A stretch of 64,000 nucleotides of DNA from Rhodospirillum sp047263945 (lineage in GTDB: Bacteria; Pseudomonadota; Alphaproteobacteria; Rhodospirillales; Rhodospirillaceae): positions 186,001 through 250,000 of the forward strand of contig NZ_JBLAVB010000006.1 of assembly GCF_047263945.1 (NCBI RefSeq), read 5' to 3'. Shown piece after piece: positions 36,801 to 44,184 of the stretch; position 1 is the first letter of the stretch, and each line of letters opens with the position of its first letter. The position numbers and the translations under genes were made by a program. The notes under the pieces were generated by a model. It was not told where the DNA came from, did not search any database, and was given only the letters and a program-made list of their open reading frames with translations.

Positions 36801-38847
36801 GAACGCCAGAGGCCTCCGCCCCCATGTGATTCACGGACGGAACTTCCCCCAAACCCCGGACACGGCGACCCTGACCCCGGTCATTGCGCCCACGCCCGGA
36901 CCTCCCCCCCCTGCGGCGCGCCTGTTCTGGCTTGCAACGGGTCCCGTCCAATGCTGCGCGTTTTCGCCAGACGGGCGGCGCCTCCTCTCGGGCGGGGAGG
37001 ACGGCACCCTCCGCCTCTGGAACGCCGAAACCGGGCGCATACTCTCCGCCATTGAGCACGGCACCCGGATCCAATCCTGCGCGTTTTCCCCGGACGGGCG
37101 GCGCCTCATCTCGGGCGGGGACGACGGCACCCTCCGCCTCTGGGACGCCGAAACCGGGCGCGCCCTCTCCGCCATGGAACACGGCGACTGGATCACCTCC
37201 TGCGCGTTTTCCCCGGACGGGCGGCGCCTCATCTCGGGCGGGGACGACGGCACCCTCCGCCTCTGGGAGGCCGAAACCGGGCGCCTCCTCTCCGCCATGA
37301 ATAACAGCATCTGGATTGATTCCTGCGCGTTTTCCCCGGACGGGCGGCGCCTCATCTCGGGCGGAAGAGACGGCACTCTCCGCCTCTGGGACACCGAAAC
37401 CGGTTGCCTCCTCTCCACCATGAAACACGGCGAATCGATCCTGTCCTGTGCGTTTTCCCCGGACGGGCGGCGCCTCCTCTCGGTTGGAAATGACGGCACC
37501 CTCAAACTCTGGGAGGCAGAAACCGGGCGCCTCCTCTCCACCATGAAACACGGCGAATGGATCCTGTCCTGCGCGTTTTCGCCAGACGGGCGGCACCTTC
37601 TCTCGGGTGGGAGAGGGGGCGCCCTCTGCCTCTGGGATATCGAAACCGGGCGCCTCCTCTCCACCTTTGAGCAGGACGGTCCCATCTGGTCCTGCGCATT
37701 TTCGCCGGACGGGCGGCACCTCCTCTCCGGTGGGTTTGACGGCACCCTCAAACTCTGGGAAGCCGAAACCGGGCGCCTCCTTCGCCACTCTCAAAAAGAT
37801 CGGAACCTTTTAAGCTCCTGCACGTTTTCACCGAACGGGCGGCGCCTACTCTCGGGCGGTAAGGACGGCATCCTCCGCCTCTGGGACGCCGAAGCCGGCC
37901 GCCTCCTCTCCATCAGGAAACACGGCACCTGGATCAATTCCTGCGCGTTTGCGCCGGACGGGCGACGCCTCCTCTCCGCCGGAGACGACAGCCTCAAACT
38001 CTGGAAGTCCGAAACCGGGCACCTCCTCTCCACCATGGAACACGACACCTCGATCAATACCTGCGCGGTTTCGCCGGATGGACGGCGCCTCCTCTCGGGC
38101 GGAGAAGACGGCACCCTCCGCATCTGGGAGGTCGAAACCGGGCACCTCCTCTCCGCCATGGAACACGGCCCTGGAATCAATTCCTGCGCGGTTTCGCCGG
38201 ACGGACGGCGCGTCCTCTCGGGCGGAGGCGGTACCCTCCGCCTCTGGGACGCCAAAACCGGGCGCGTCCTCTCCACCATGGAACAGGGCCGCAGTATCTC
38301 GTCCTGCGCGTTTGCACCGGACGGTCGGCACCTCCTCTCAAGCGGATTCGACGGGTCCCTCCGCCTCTGGGAGACCGCAACCGGGCGCCTCTTCTCCGCC
38401 ATGAAACACGGCGCTGGGATCACTTCCTGCGCGTTTTCGCCGGACGGGCGGCGCCTCCTTTCGGGGGGGACCCACGGCACCCTCCGCCTATGGGACGCCG
38501 AAACCGGGCGCACCCTCTCCGACACTATGAAACACGGCACCTCTATCATTTCCTGCGCGTTTTCGCCGGACGGGCGGCGCCTCCTCTCCGCCGGGAACGA
38601 CGGCACCCTCAAGCTCTGGGAGGCCGAAACCGGGCGCCTCCTCCGCGTCCATGGCGTCTCCGAGACCGGCGGGCATGCCGTTTGGGAGCCCGAGGGGATG
38701 CGGGTGATCGAAGCCGCCGGGGATGGCCGCAGCCTGCTCTCCTGGGTCGTGGAGGGCGCCCCCGAAGTCCTCCCCCTCGAGTATTACGGCCCCATCCCCG
38801 CCCCCGTCGTCCCCGCGAACGCGGGGACCCAGGGTGGGAACCAGTGA
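33877..38847 (+). CDS. NLR-like STAND NTPase: PNP domain - NACHT - pentapeptide - 14 WD40 repeats (candidate antiphage protein)
   Basis: A single 1656-residue protein. Residues 1-125: unassigned, partly helical. Residues about 132-372: nucleoside-phosphorylase/nucleosidase-like (PNP_UDP) fold, with NEHE (140-143), GIAFGMGGKQAIGDVLV, the pair MEG (E315) and CDWG (D338), spaced 23 residues as in MTA/SAH nucleosidases. A Pro/Arg linker follows (376-397). NACHT NTPase: Walker A GEYGMGKT (461-468), Walker B VVFLDGLDEV (543-552), sensor Arg 595, winged-helix FAHTSLQEFF (800-809). Pentapeptide repeats, residues about 905-975. Fourteen WD40 repeats, 1020-1594, enough for two propellers. GGAG 8 bases before the ATG supports the start. 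PNP domains are known immune effectors that cleave ATP, and NACHT-repeat proteins are known phage sensors, so a one-gene abortive-infection system is inferred. The last 13 residues are encoded by a dispersed repeat. Confidence 0.93.
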   Translation: MPELNAYFAKRAAANLDVTGALKKHLDALLALMEENGHITVGRVHGDLFSLATPASANAQLNRLIKQINDAAEGQSLPLRLEITQDKKRGSQRELWFEGPTPGPALAHTGDINAVPEDRFLDDQRGLDFDAPDVVLLTFNEHETKAALTAFHPQGPAPTDTRDGVPYFRLGRHGGMSILLRVSEQGPQETHAAVGEAIRHWAPRTIIALGIAFGMGGKQAIGDVLVSTAVRDYDMGRMNEDGTETARGHRNQASPVLVGRFRSLDHAMLAQPDCALHWPKLRFGVILSGSKLVDSKSFKDKLRAIEPEAVGGEMEGVGLMAAALRRQSDWIVVKAICDWGENKSNPRKEQDQAMAAKHAALVVKAALDMGPLHDGSPPRPDPNDPRPRKRGPRPRAPMHLYDGEAIPEELFILDAEGSHTSFLKDEIRAHRGAGTEGVKVLDALRAWTVEKTAPPLFALLGEYGMGKTVTCQKLAQEMDAARKADPTRPLPLYFDLRHITGLDKRTPDLREALEECMRRGWATDGDEAYTLENVFTWMEQGAVVFLDGLDEVLVKLKEADGQIFTNGLLKLIPDHTARIRDKAGAAPARVVVTCRTQYFRTLRDQKTHFTGQERGEVTADRYRALVLLPLSEEQVAKYLASALKVEDADLTRIMDTVRSVHDLEDLTQRPFTLKLVSDFIPDIEEERLGGRPVHGVTLYRKMVRRWLDRDQGKHRIEPDHKMHLAAHLAATLWRDKNAGLPAGELEDWFLDWLDENPKLRRHYQWNESIGLDQLKEDLRTATFLRRVEENEDEDGGTFRFAHTSLQEFFLASYLYDAQKADQPDRWVLPTPSPETLDFLGQMLAEDPAPLATLDRWVPLRRPPVNETILTYANRAVRRALPCPRLRGLSLTEAELDDGVFGTADHPLDLTGADFSGAHLRRTRFPGTRLVEADFSNAHLAQAELEDADLTGAHLDGASLSATVFRSCDMTETTWENARGLRPHVIHGRNFPQTPDTATLTPVIAPTPGPPPPAARLFWLATGPVQCCAFSPDGRRLLSGGEDGTLRLWNAETGRILSAIEHGTRIQSCAFSPDGRRLISGGDDGTLRLWDAETGRALSAMEHGDWITSCAFSPDGRRLISGGDDGTLRLWEAETGRLLSAMNNSIWIDSCAFSPDGRRLISGGRDGTLRLWDTETGCLLSTMKHGESILSCAFSPDGRRLLSVGNDGTLKLWEAETGRLLSTMKHGEWILSCAFSPDGRHLLSGGRGGALCLWDIETGRLLSTFEQDGPIWSCAFSPDGRHLLSGGFDGTLKLWEAETGRLLRHSQKDRNLLSSCTFSPNGRRLLSGGKDGILRLWDAEAGRLLSIRKHGTWINSCAFAPDGRRLLSAGDDSLKLWKSETGHLLSTMEHDTSINTCAVSPDGRRLLSGGEDGTLRIWEVETGHLLSAMEHGPGINSCAVSPDGRRVLSGGGGTLRLWDAKTGRVLSTMEQGRSISSCAFAPDGRHLLSSGFDGSLRLWETATGRLFSAMKHGAGITSCAFSPDGRRLLSGGTHGTLRLWDAETGRTLSDTMKHGTSIISCAFSPDGRRLLSAGNDGTLKLWEAETGRLLRVHGVSETGGHAVWEPEGMRVIEAAGDGRSLLSWVVEGAPEVLPLEYYGPIPAPVVPANAGTQGGNQ
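36931..38650 (+). repeat. Array of 14 near-identical WD40-coding repeats
   Basis: Units of about 123 bases encode CAFSPDGRRLLSGG, DGTLRLW and EAETGRLLS with few changes. Variation concentrates at two or three residues per unit, chiefly between the SAMEHG-type end and the next SCAFSP. Two units (9 and 11) are one residue short. The high DNA similarity implies recent unit duplication or gene conversion. Confidence 0.9.
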
Positions 38848-39420
38848 CGGATGCACTCGACGCAACAGATGCGCCTTTCCCCCACGAAAGCGCCATCAAC
38901 CCTGGATTCCCGCGTTCGCGGGAATGACGGAGGGGGGGGGGAGCGGGCATGACCAGAAGGAGAGAGGGAAAGATGCAGGCGCCTGGGTTCGCAGCTCCCC
39001 CCGTCGTCCTCGCGAACGCGGGGACCCAAGGGGGGGGAACCGGTGACGGAAGCCCTCGACGCGACAGACACGCCTTTCCCCCACGACGGCGCCATCAACA
39101 CTGGATTCCCGCGTTCGCGGGAATGACGGAGGGGGGGAGCGGGCATGACGCGAAGGAAAGAGGGAAGGATGCAGGCGCCTGGGTTCGCAGCTCCCCCCGT
39201 CGTCCCCGCGAACGCGGGGACCCAGGGTGGGAACCGGTGACGGAAGCTCTCGACGCAACAGACGCGCCTTTCCCCCACGACAGCGACATCAACCCTGGAT
39301 TCCCGCGTTCGCGGGAATGACGGAGGGGGGAAGTGGGCATGACAAAAAGGAAAGAGGGAAGGATGTAGGCGCCTGGGTTCGCAGCTCCCCCCGTCATCCC
39401 CGCGTTCGCGGGGACGACGG
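38806..39420. repeat. Tandem array of about 196-bp units at the end of the NLR-like gene
   Basis: Units begin at 38806, 39003, 39199 and (partial) 39393, giving periods of 197, 196 and 194 bases. Each unit has a CCGCGAACGCGGGGAC palindrome, a conserved spacer of about 75 bases (CTCGACGCAACAGA and CGCCTTTCCCCCACGA), a second palindrome ATTCCCGCGTTCGCGGGAAT, and a shorter second spacer. The first unit starts inside the NLR-like gene and supplies its last 13 codons (VVPANAGTQGGNQ). The array is made of direct repeats of a dispersed type known from translated PANAG-like peptides; it is not a CRISPR. Confidence 0.9.
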
Positions 39421-39460
39421 GAAAGGAGGAAATAGCGAAATAAAACAATCTCTTACCTAA

Positions 39461-39516
39461 TTTTAGGGAGGGTTTGGGAGGCCGCCGCCTCCCAACGGGG
39501 GTTTGGGGGCGGCGCC
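39461..39516. repeat. Reversed copy of the double-hairpin unit
   Basis: On the minus strand: GGGGGC/GCCCCC hairpin, AAACCCCCGT, TGGGAGGC/GCCTCCCA (39475-39494), then CCTCCCAAACCCTCCCTAAA, identical to the end of the unit at 43964-44024. It lies between the array and the XRE gene, downstream of both convergent genes. Confidence 0.7.
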
Positions 39517-39556
39517 CCCATGCTCCGCCAGCTCCCCATGCTCCGCCAGCCGCCCA

Positions 39557-39970
39557 TCACCCCCCGCGATCCACCATGCTCTGCAACAGGGCGAGCGCAG
39601 CGGCGCGGACCTTGGCTGAGGGGATGCGGTTGAAGGCCGACACCACCGACAGAGTCAGCGGGTGCATCATCGGGTCCCCCTCCAGACTGGTCAAAAGGAT
39701 GGGCGACGGAAGGCCCTCGAAAAAATAAGACAAGGGTACCCGCAGGACCTTGGCGAAGTCGTAAAGGCGACTCGCGCTGATCCGGTTGGTTCCCAATTCA
39801 TACTTCTGGATCTGCTGAAAGGTGACGCCCGTCCAATCGCCAAGCGCCCTCTGACTGGTGCGAAGGGAACGCCGTCGCTCGCGCAGGCGGCGTCCCACGT
39901 GGAGGTCAACGGGAGAAGGCGCGCGATCACGCCCCCCACCGGACTCTGGGGAATGAATGGTCTCTCTCAT
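39557..39970 (-). CDS. XRE-family (Cro/CI-type) helix-turn-helix regulator
   Basis: A 137-residue DNA-binding protein. The helix-turn-helix spans about residues 25-78 (VGRRLRERRRSLRTSQRALG, GVTFQQIQKYELGTNRISAS), a typical SinR/XRE-like domain, followed by YDFAKVLRVPLSYFFEGL. The C-terminal 50 residues (VSAFNRIPSAKVRAAALALL) form a helical tail common in alphaproteobacterial members. It is convergent with the NLR-like gene across the repeat array. Whether it controls that gene is unknown; XRE regulators often accompany defence genes, but this one also resembles widespread housekeeping regulators. Confidence 0.88.
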   Translation of the reverse strand: MRETIHSPESGGGRDRAPSPVDLHVGRRLRERRRSLRTSQRALGDWTGVTFQQIQKYELGTNRISASRLYDFAKVLRVPLSYFFEGLPSPILLTSLEGDPMMHPLTLSVVSAFNRIPSAKVRAAALALLQSMVDRGG

Positions 39971-40451
39971 GGCCGGAAGGTCCGGCCGGAGGCGAAGGAG
40001 AACAACCGAAACGGGCCGGGTCAGAGCCGAGTCTCACCACACAGGATGAAGACCGCCGGAGAACCCGGCCCGCCCGGTGTCCTCCCTCAGCCCCCGGCCA
40101 GAATCACCCCCAGACCATCCCAAAGGCGGGATGGGACTGTGGAATCCGTGATGAGTCGGGTATAACAGGCGTTAGCCATGGCTCTGCTCTCTTTCATAGG
40201 TGGAAGCAGGGTTGCGGTCAGGCGTCGGCGGGTGGTTGCACACCTTCCGGCGCCGCTTTTTTGCCCATCCGTGAGGTCGGACACGATCGGAGTATACCGT
40301 GAAAGGCATAGCGCACTCCACCGGCAAGAGTGCGAATCCGTAAAAAGATACCCGAGACGGCCCCCAGGACCGGAGGGGCTTGGGGAGGCTAAGCCTCCCC
40401 AAGCTTACCCTTGGGAGCGAAGCGCCCAATTCCACCCGACAGAAAGCCCAA
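39971..40451. other. Intergenic region between the XRE gene and the EF-G-like gene
   Basis: No convincing gene. A short minus-strand frame (40179 to 40087, MANACYTRLITDSTVPSRLW onward) could be translated but has no recognisable features. A 13-bp perfect hairpin GCTTGGGGAGGCT/AGCCTCCCCAAGC with a one-base loop lies at 40378-40404, just downstream of the EF-G-like gene, and may end its transcript. The upstream region of the XRE gene contains several GC hairpins around CCGGCC-type words. Confidence 0.45.
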
Positions 40452-42464
40452 TCAGCCGAGGGCGGCCTTCCGCGCCTCCACCACCTCATCGGCAGGCTTT
40501 CCGGTCAGCTCCTGGAGGTGATCGAAGGACCAGCTAAAGGTGCCGACCCCCATGGTGGCCGAACGGATTTCGATGATCAGATCGTGCATTTCCGACTGGG
40601 GCAAATACCCCTGAACCACATCCCATCCGGCCCACCCGTCCCTGGGGGTGAAGCCCAGGATTTGCCCGCGCCGGGTGGTCAGAGCCCGCTGCGCCCGGCT
40701 GGTGGCTTCGGTGGGAACGCTGATCTCCACGGTCAGGATGGGTTCCAGCAGGACCGGACCGCATTCGACCATGCCCTCACGCATGGCCAATTGGGCTGCG
40801 GATTTGAAGGCCGCTTCCGAACTGTCCACCACGTGATAACTGCCGTCGGTCAGGGTGACGGCGATGTCCACCACGGGGAAACCCAAGGGACCCTGGGACA
40901 GGAACTCCTGAACCCCATGGTCCACCGCCGGGATATATTGCTTGGGCACGGCCCCGCCCGTGACCGTGTCGGTGAAGGCGAACCCGGCGCCCCGGGGCTG
41001 GGGCTTGATGTCCAGATGCACATCGCCGAACTGGCCATGGCCGCCGGATTGGCGCCGGAACCGGCCCTGCTTGCTGGTGGATTTGCAGATGGTTTCCTTA
41101 TAGGGGACCGAGGGTTTTTCGGCGGCCACATCCACATGGAACTGGCGGGCCAGACGCAGCACGGCCACCTGAAGGTGGATATCCCCCTGCCCCCAGAGCA
41201 GCAGCTCGCCGGTGTCCGCGTCCATCTCGTAGCGCAGGGAGGGATCTTCCTCGCAGAGCTTGCTCAGGGCCGCCGTCAGCTTCACGTCGTCGCCCTGCTT
41301 CTGGGCATGGAGAGCGAGGGCGAACAGGGAGCCCAGGACCGGAGGGACATCGGCGGCGCTTTCGCCTCCGATGAGATCGCCGGTCTTCTTGCTATCGAGG
41401 TGACCAACACCAACGATACTGCCCGCCGGAGCCATGGCGACCTTGGTCTGCTGACCGGCAGGATAGGTGAACAGACCGGTGATCTTGTCGCCGTAGAGGT
41501 TCAGCCCGTCCTTGACCTTGCCCGACCAGATCCGCGACAGGGAAAGCTTGCCCACATGTTCGGCATGCAGGGTCTTGAACACCTGAAGGATGGGGGGCTT
41601 GCCCTCGATCCCCAGGCGGGACAGGGTTTCTTCCAGGGTCGGGGCTTCGTGGCGCAGGGCCTTGAGCAGGCGGCGGATGCCGTTGTCCTGCAAGGCACCG
41701 CCAAAAAAGACGGGAACCACCAGGTCCTCGGCCAGATCCTTGGCCAGGGTCTGGTAGACCTCCTCCTTGGGCGGAACGATGTCGGAGAGCAACTCTTCCA
41801 ACAGGTCGTCGTCAAAATCGGCCAGATGCTCCAGCATCTCCTGCCGTTCCTCGGCCTTGCGGTCCTGCATATCCGCCGGGATCTTGATCATGTCGCTGGC
41901 CTCGCCCGGCTTGTAGCGGTAGGCCCGTTCGGAGACCAGATCCACATAGCCGACGACCTTTCCCTCTTCGCGGATGGGCACCTCGCGGGCGACCAGGGGG
42001 CGGTCGGAGACGGCCTGGAGGGCCTCGATCATGTCGCGGAGACGGTTTTCGGTGGTCTCAATCTTATTGATGAAAATCATGTGGGGAATGCCGCGTTCGT
42101 CCAGGAACTTCAGCAGCGGGGCCAGCATGACGGCGCGGGCCGGGTCCGGCTCGCAGACGACCACGGCGACGTCACAGACAGTCAGGGCGTTGAAGGTTTC
42201 CTGCAGGAACTCCACAGAGCCCGGGCAATCGAGGAAGGTCCAGGCGCCCCCCAGATAGGCGGCTTCGGCGATATTGACCTCCACACCCATTTCCCGCTCG
42301 CGGGCTTCGGGAGAGGAGTCCCCGACCGTATTGTGGTCGGCCACCGCGCCCTTTCGGTGGATGGTGTCGGTTGCCAGTAGGATGCTTTCGAGCAGGCTTG
42401 TCTTACCGCTGGCATAGGGACCGACAATGGCGGCCACGCGAGGCGCGTTGGCTCTATCGGGCAT
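40452..42464 (-). CDS. Elongation factor G-like GTPase (EF-G paralogue)
   Basis: A 670-residue translation-factor-like protein of the short EF-G-like family, not the canonical fusA. G1 is GPYASGKTSLLESIL at residues 14-28. The switch I region reads EAREREMGVEV in place of the ERGITI-type motif, and G3 is FLDCPGSVEF, with Ser where canonical EF-G has the catalytic His of DTPGH; G4 is NKIE. These changes are characteristic of this subfamily and suggest altered GTP hydrolysis. Domains II-V follow, with GHGQFGDVHLDIKP and ATMGVGTFSWSFDHLQEL at the C terminus. No ribosomal-protein neighbours are present, which supports an accessory rather than housekeeping role. Confidence 0.9.
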   Translation of the reverse strand: MPDRANAPRVAAIVGPYASGKTSLLESILLATDTIHRKGAVADHNTVGDSSPEAREREMGVEVNIAEAAYLGGAWTFLDCPGSVEFLQETFNALTVCDVAVVVCEPDPARAVMLAPLLKFLDERGIPHMIFINKIETTENRLRDMIEALQAVSDRPLVAREVPIREEGKVVGYVDLVSERAYRYKPGEASDMIKIPADMQDRKAEERQEMLEHLADFDDDLLEELLSDIVPPKEEVYQTLAKDLAEDLVVPVFFGGALQDNGIRRLLKALRHEAPTLEETLSRLGIEGKPPILQVFKTLHAEHVGKLSLSRIWSGKVKDGLNLYGDKITGLFTYPAGQQTKVAMAPAGSIVGVGHLDSKKTGDLIGGESAADVPPVLGSLFALALHAQKQGDDVKLTAALSKLCEEDPSLRYEMDADTGELLLWGQGDIHLQVAVLRLARQFHVDVAAEKPSVPYKETICKSTSKQGRFRRQSGGHGQFGDVHLDIKPQPRGAGFAFTDTVTGGAVPKQYIPAVDHGVQEFLSQGPLGFPVVDIAVTLTDGSYHVVDSSEAAFKSAAQLAMREGMVECGPVLLEPILTVEISVPTEATSRAQRALTTRRGQILGFTPRDGWAGWDVVQGYLPQSEMHDLIIEIRSATMGVGTFSWSFDHLQELTGKPADEVVEARKAALG

Positions 42465-42866
42465 GGCTTCACTCCCCTGTTGTTATTGGTGTGTTGGTTT
42501 TGGCGCAGACAGGGGGCCGGATTTCGAAGCCTGGGACGGAACCTTGGCACGGGGCCCAGGGACGCGGCATGGCTTCACCGGCCTCCGGGCGCCGGGAACG
42601 GGCTCCCGAACGGGAACCGAAGGGGGTTCATGGAAACACTCGGCCGGGGCGCTGGCAAGGAAAAACGGGGGCACCGTGGGGTATTTTAGTAATTCATCGG
42701 GCAGGACCGACGGATCGGCTCCTGGACATCCTTCCGCTTCGAGAATGGCGGCCTCATGGGAAGTGGGGAGGGAAATGGGGAGGTCCTTAATCGCGATCAA
42801 GGACGCGGGGGAGTGGCCGAGCCCTTATGGTGCCCTCTCTTTTGGCTCATCTGTGAGGAGAAGGTG
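42465..42866. other. Intergenic region, no gene seen
   Basis: Several overlapping open frames exist on both strands (for example 42800 to 42483 on the minus strand from a TTG), but none has a family signature, a good ribosome binding site or GC3 bias like the neighbours. The region separates two divergent genes and should contain both promoters. The hydrolase is preceded by GAGGAGAAGG at 42855-42864. Confidence 0.5.
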
Positions 42867-43955
42867 ATGGGGATGTCCCGTGCCTGTGTTGTCTTGGTGC
42901 TTCTGTGCCTGTCGAGTATGTCCGCGGTTGCCGCCCCCGGATCGCCCCCACCGTCTGTTGGCATGCGAACGCTGACGGTGGCCTCTTCCCTGCGCGGAGA
43001 GGATTTGGCGGTCACCCTGTGGTATCCGGTGGCGCCGGGGGGGCAACTGATCGATCCGGGGGAATCCCGGGTGTTCCAGGGCACTCCCGCTGTCCGGAAC
43101 GCGCCCCCCATGGTGGGGCGGTTCCCCTTGATCCTGCTCTCCCACGGATCGGGCTCCACGGTCCAGGGGATGGCCTGGATCGCCTCGGCCCTGGCGCGGG
43201 CGGGCTTCGTGGTCGCCGGGCCGAACCATCCGGGAACCACCAGCGGAGATTCCACCCCTCAGGATACGCCCGAGCTGTGGGAGCGCACCGATGACCTGTC
43301 CAGGATCCTCTCCCACCTGACGAAGGACCCGGTCTGGTCGGCGGTGATCGATGGGACCAGGGTGGGGGTGCTCGGCTTTTCGCTGGGCGGAGCGGCGGCC
43401 TTGGATCTGGTGGGTGGTCGTCCCAACCGGGAGGCCTACGCCCGCTATTGCGAGACCTATTCGATGATGCCCGATTGCCGCTGGTTCGTGGGCGGCGAGG
43501 CCTTTGTGAAAGGCGAGCAGGTGACGGTCCCTCCCTTCGACCTGCGATCCCTGGACAAGGCCCGGTTCGAGGGTGACCACCGGGACCCACGCGTGACCGC
43601 TGCGGTACTGGTGGACCCCTCCATGGCCCAAGCCTTCGACCCGGAGAGCCTGCGGGCAATCCCGGTGCCCTTGGCTTTCGTGAACCTGGGCGCCCCAGGA
43701 ACGGTGCCCATCTCCGTCGCCTCAGACCAATTGGCCCGGTTGGCCCCGCGGGCGCGGCTGACCCATGTGGCAGGCGCGGTGCACTACAGCTTCCTGCCGG
43801 AGTGCCGCGAGGGCGCCCGCGCCTTCCTGCAACAGGTGGGAGAGACGACCCCCCTTTGCGAGGACGCCGGAACCCGGTCGCGGGCGGCGCTGCATGCCGA
43901 ACTGGCGGAGACGATCACGGCGGCGTTCACGGAAATGTTCGCCGGAGCTTGGTGA
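42867..43955 (+). CDS. Exported alpha/beta hydrolase (dienelactone hydrolase / PAF-acetylhydrolase-like)
   Basis: A 362-residue protein with a cleavable signal peptide (MSRACVVLVLLCLSSMSAVAA), so it probably works in the periplasm or outside. The ATG at 42867 is chosen because of the strong AGGAG just upstream. SHGSGSTVQG is the oxyanion region, GVLGFSLGGAAAL contains the nucleophile Ser of the G-x-S-x-G elbow, and HVAGAVHYSFLPEC near residue 310 carries the catalytic His. Two cysteines (CETYSMMPDC) may form a disulfide. The substrate is unknown; relatives cleave esters or small lactones. Confidence 0.88.
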   Translation: MGMSRACVVLVLLCLSSMSAVAAPGSPPPSVGMRTLTVASSLRGEDLAVTLWYPVAPGGQLIDPGESRVFQGTPAVRNAPPMVGRFPLILLSHGSGSTVQGMAWIASALARAGFVVAGPNHPGTTSGDSTPQDTPELWERTDDLSRILSHLTKDPVWSAVIDGTRVGVLGFSLGGAAALDLVGGRPNREAYARYCETYSMMPDCRWFVGGEAFVKGEQVTVPPFDLRSLDKARFEGDHRDPRVTAAVLVDPSMAQAFDPESLRAIPVPLAFVNLGAPGTVPISVASDQLARLAPRARLTHVAGAVHYSFLPECREGARAFLQQVGETTPLCEDAGTRSRAALHAELAETITAAFTEMFAGAW

Positions 43956-43963
43956 TCGGATAG

Positions 43964-44014
43964 GCGGGGAGGTCCGTCCCCGCATCCCTGACTGGGAGGT
44001 CCAGAGACCTCCCA
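43964..44014. repeat. Double-hairpin unit after the hydrolase gene
   Basis: GCGGGGA/TCCCCGC (43964-43983) and TGGGAGGTC/GACCTCCCA (43993-44014), followed by AACCCTCCCTAAAATG. Same arrangement as after aspC. It probably serves as a transcription end. Confidence 0.75.
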
Positions 44015-44126
44015 AACCCTCCCTAAAATGAAACATGCCCTTGTTTCATTTCGTCATTCCCGCGAAGGCGCCGGGCTTGACGACCGGCGGGCAGAACACC
44101 TTTTGGGTCAATTTTGCATAATCCTG

Positions 44127-44163
44127 TTGACACACCCTCTCAACATTGCAGATTGTAGACAAT
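44127..44163 (+). promoter_or_regulatory. Promoter with GntR-type operator before the ABC-transporter operon
   Basis: TTGACA at 44127-44132 is a perfect -35 hexamer. About 18 bases downstream lies GATTGT, a weak -10. Overlapping it is the inverted repeat ATTGT-AG-ACAAT at 44152-44163, the size and form of many GntR/FadR-type operators. Binding there would block RNA polymerase, so autoregulation by the first gene is likely. Confidence 0.55.
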
Positions 44164-44184
44164 CAACAACGGAACGAGGGGCAG

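Noticed and set aside
36751..38612. Repetitive minus-strand frames opposite the WD40 repeats
   Set aside because: Their apparent repeats are only the complement of the WD40 units; the plus-strand protein has clear domains.
38806..39420. Possible CRISPR array
   Set aside because: Units are about 196 bases, nearly identical along their whole length, with no 25-45-base repeats separated by unique spacers and no cas genes nearby.
40087..40284. Short minus-strand frames upstream of the XRE gene
   Set aside because: Too short and featureless to support; noted only within the intergenic description.
40380..42380. Long plus-strand open frame of over 660 codons opposite the EF-G-like gene
   Set aside because: The minus strand holds a complete GTPase with all domains. 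The plus-strand translation has no family signature and is a by-product of GC-rich codon structure.
42483..42800. Minus-strand frame of 105 codons upstream of the EF-G-like gene
   Set aside because: TTG start, no ribosome binding site, unremarkable codon positions and no recognisable protein.
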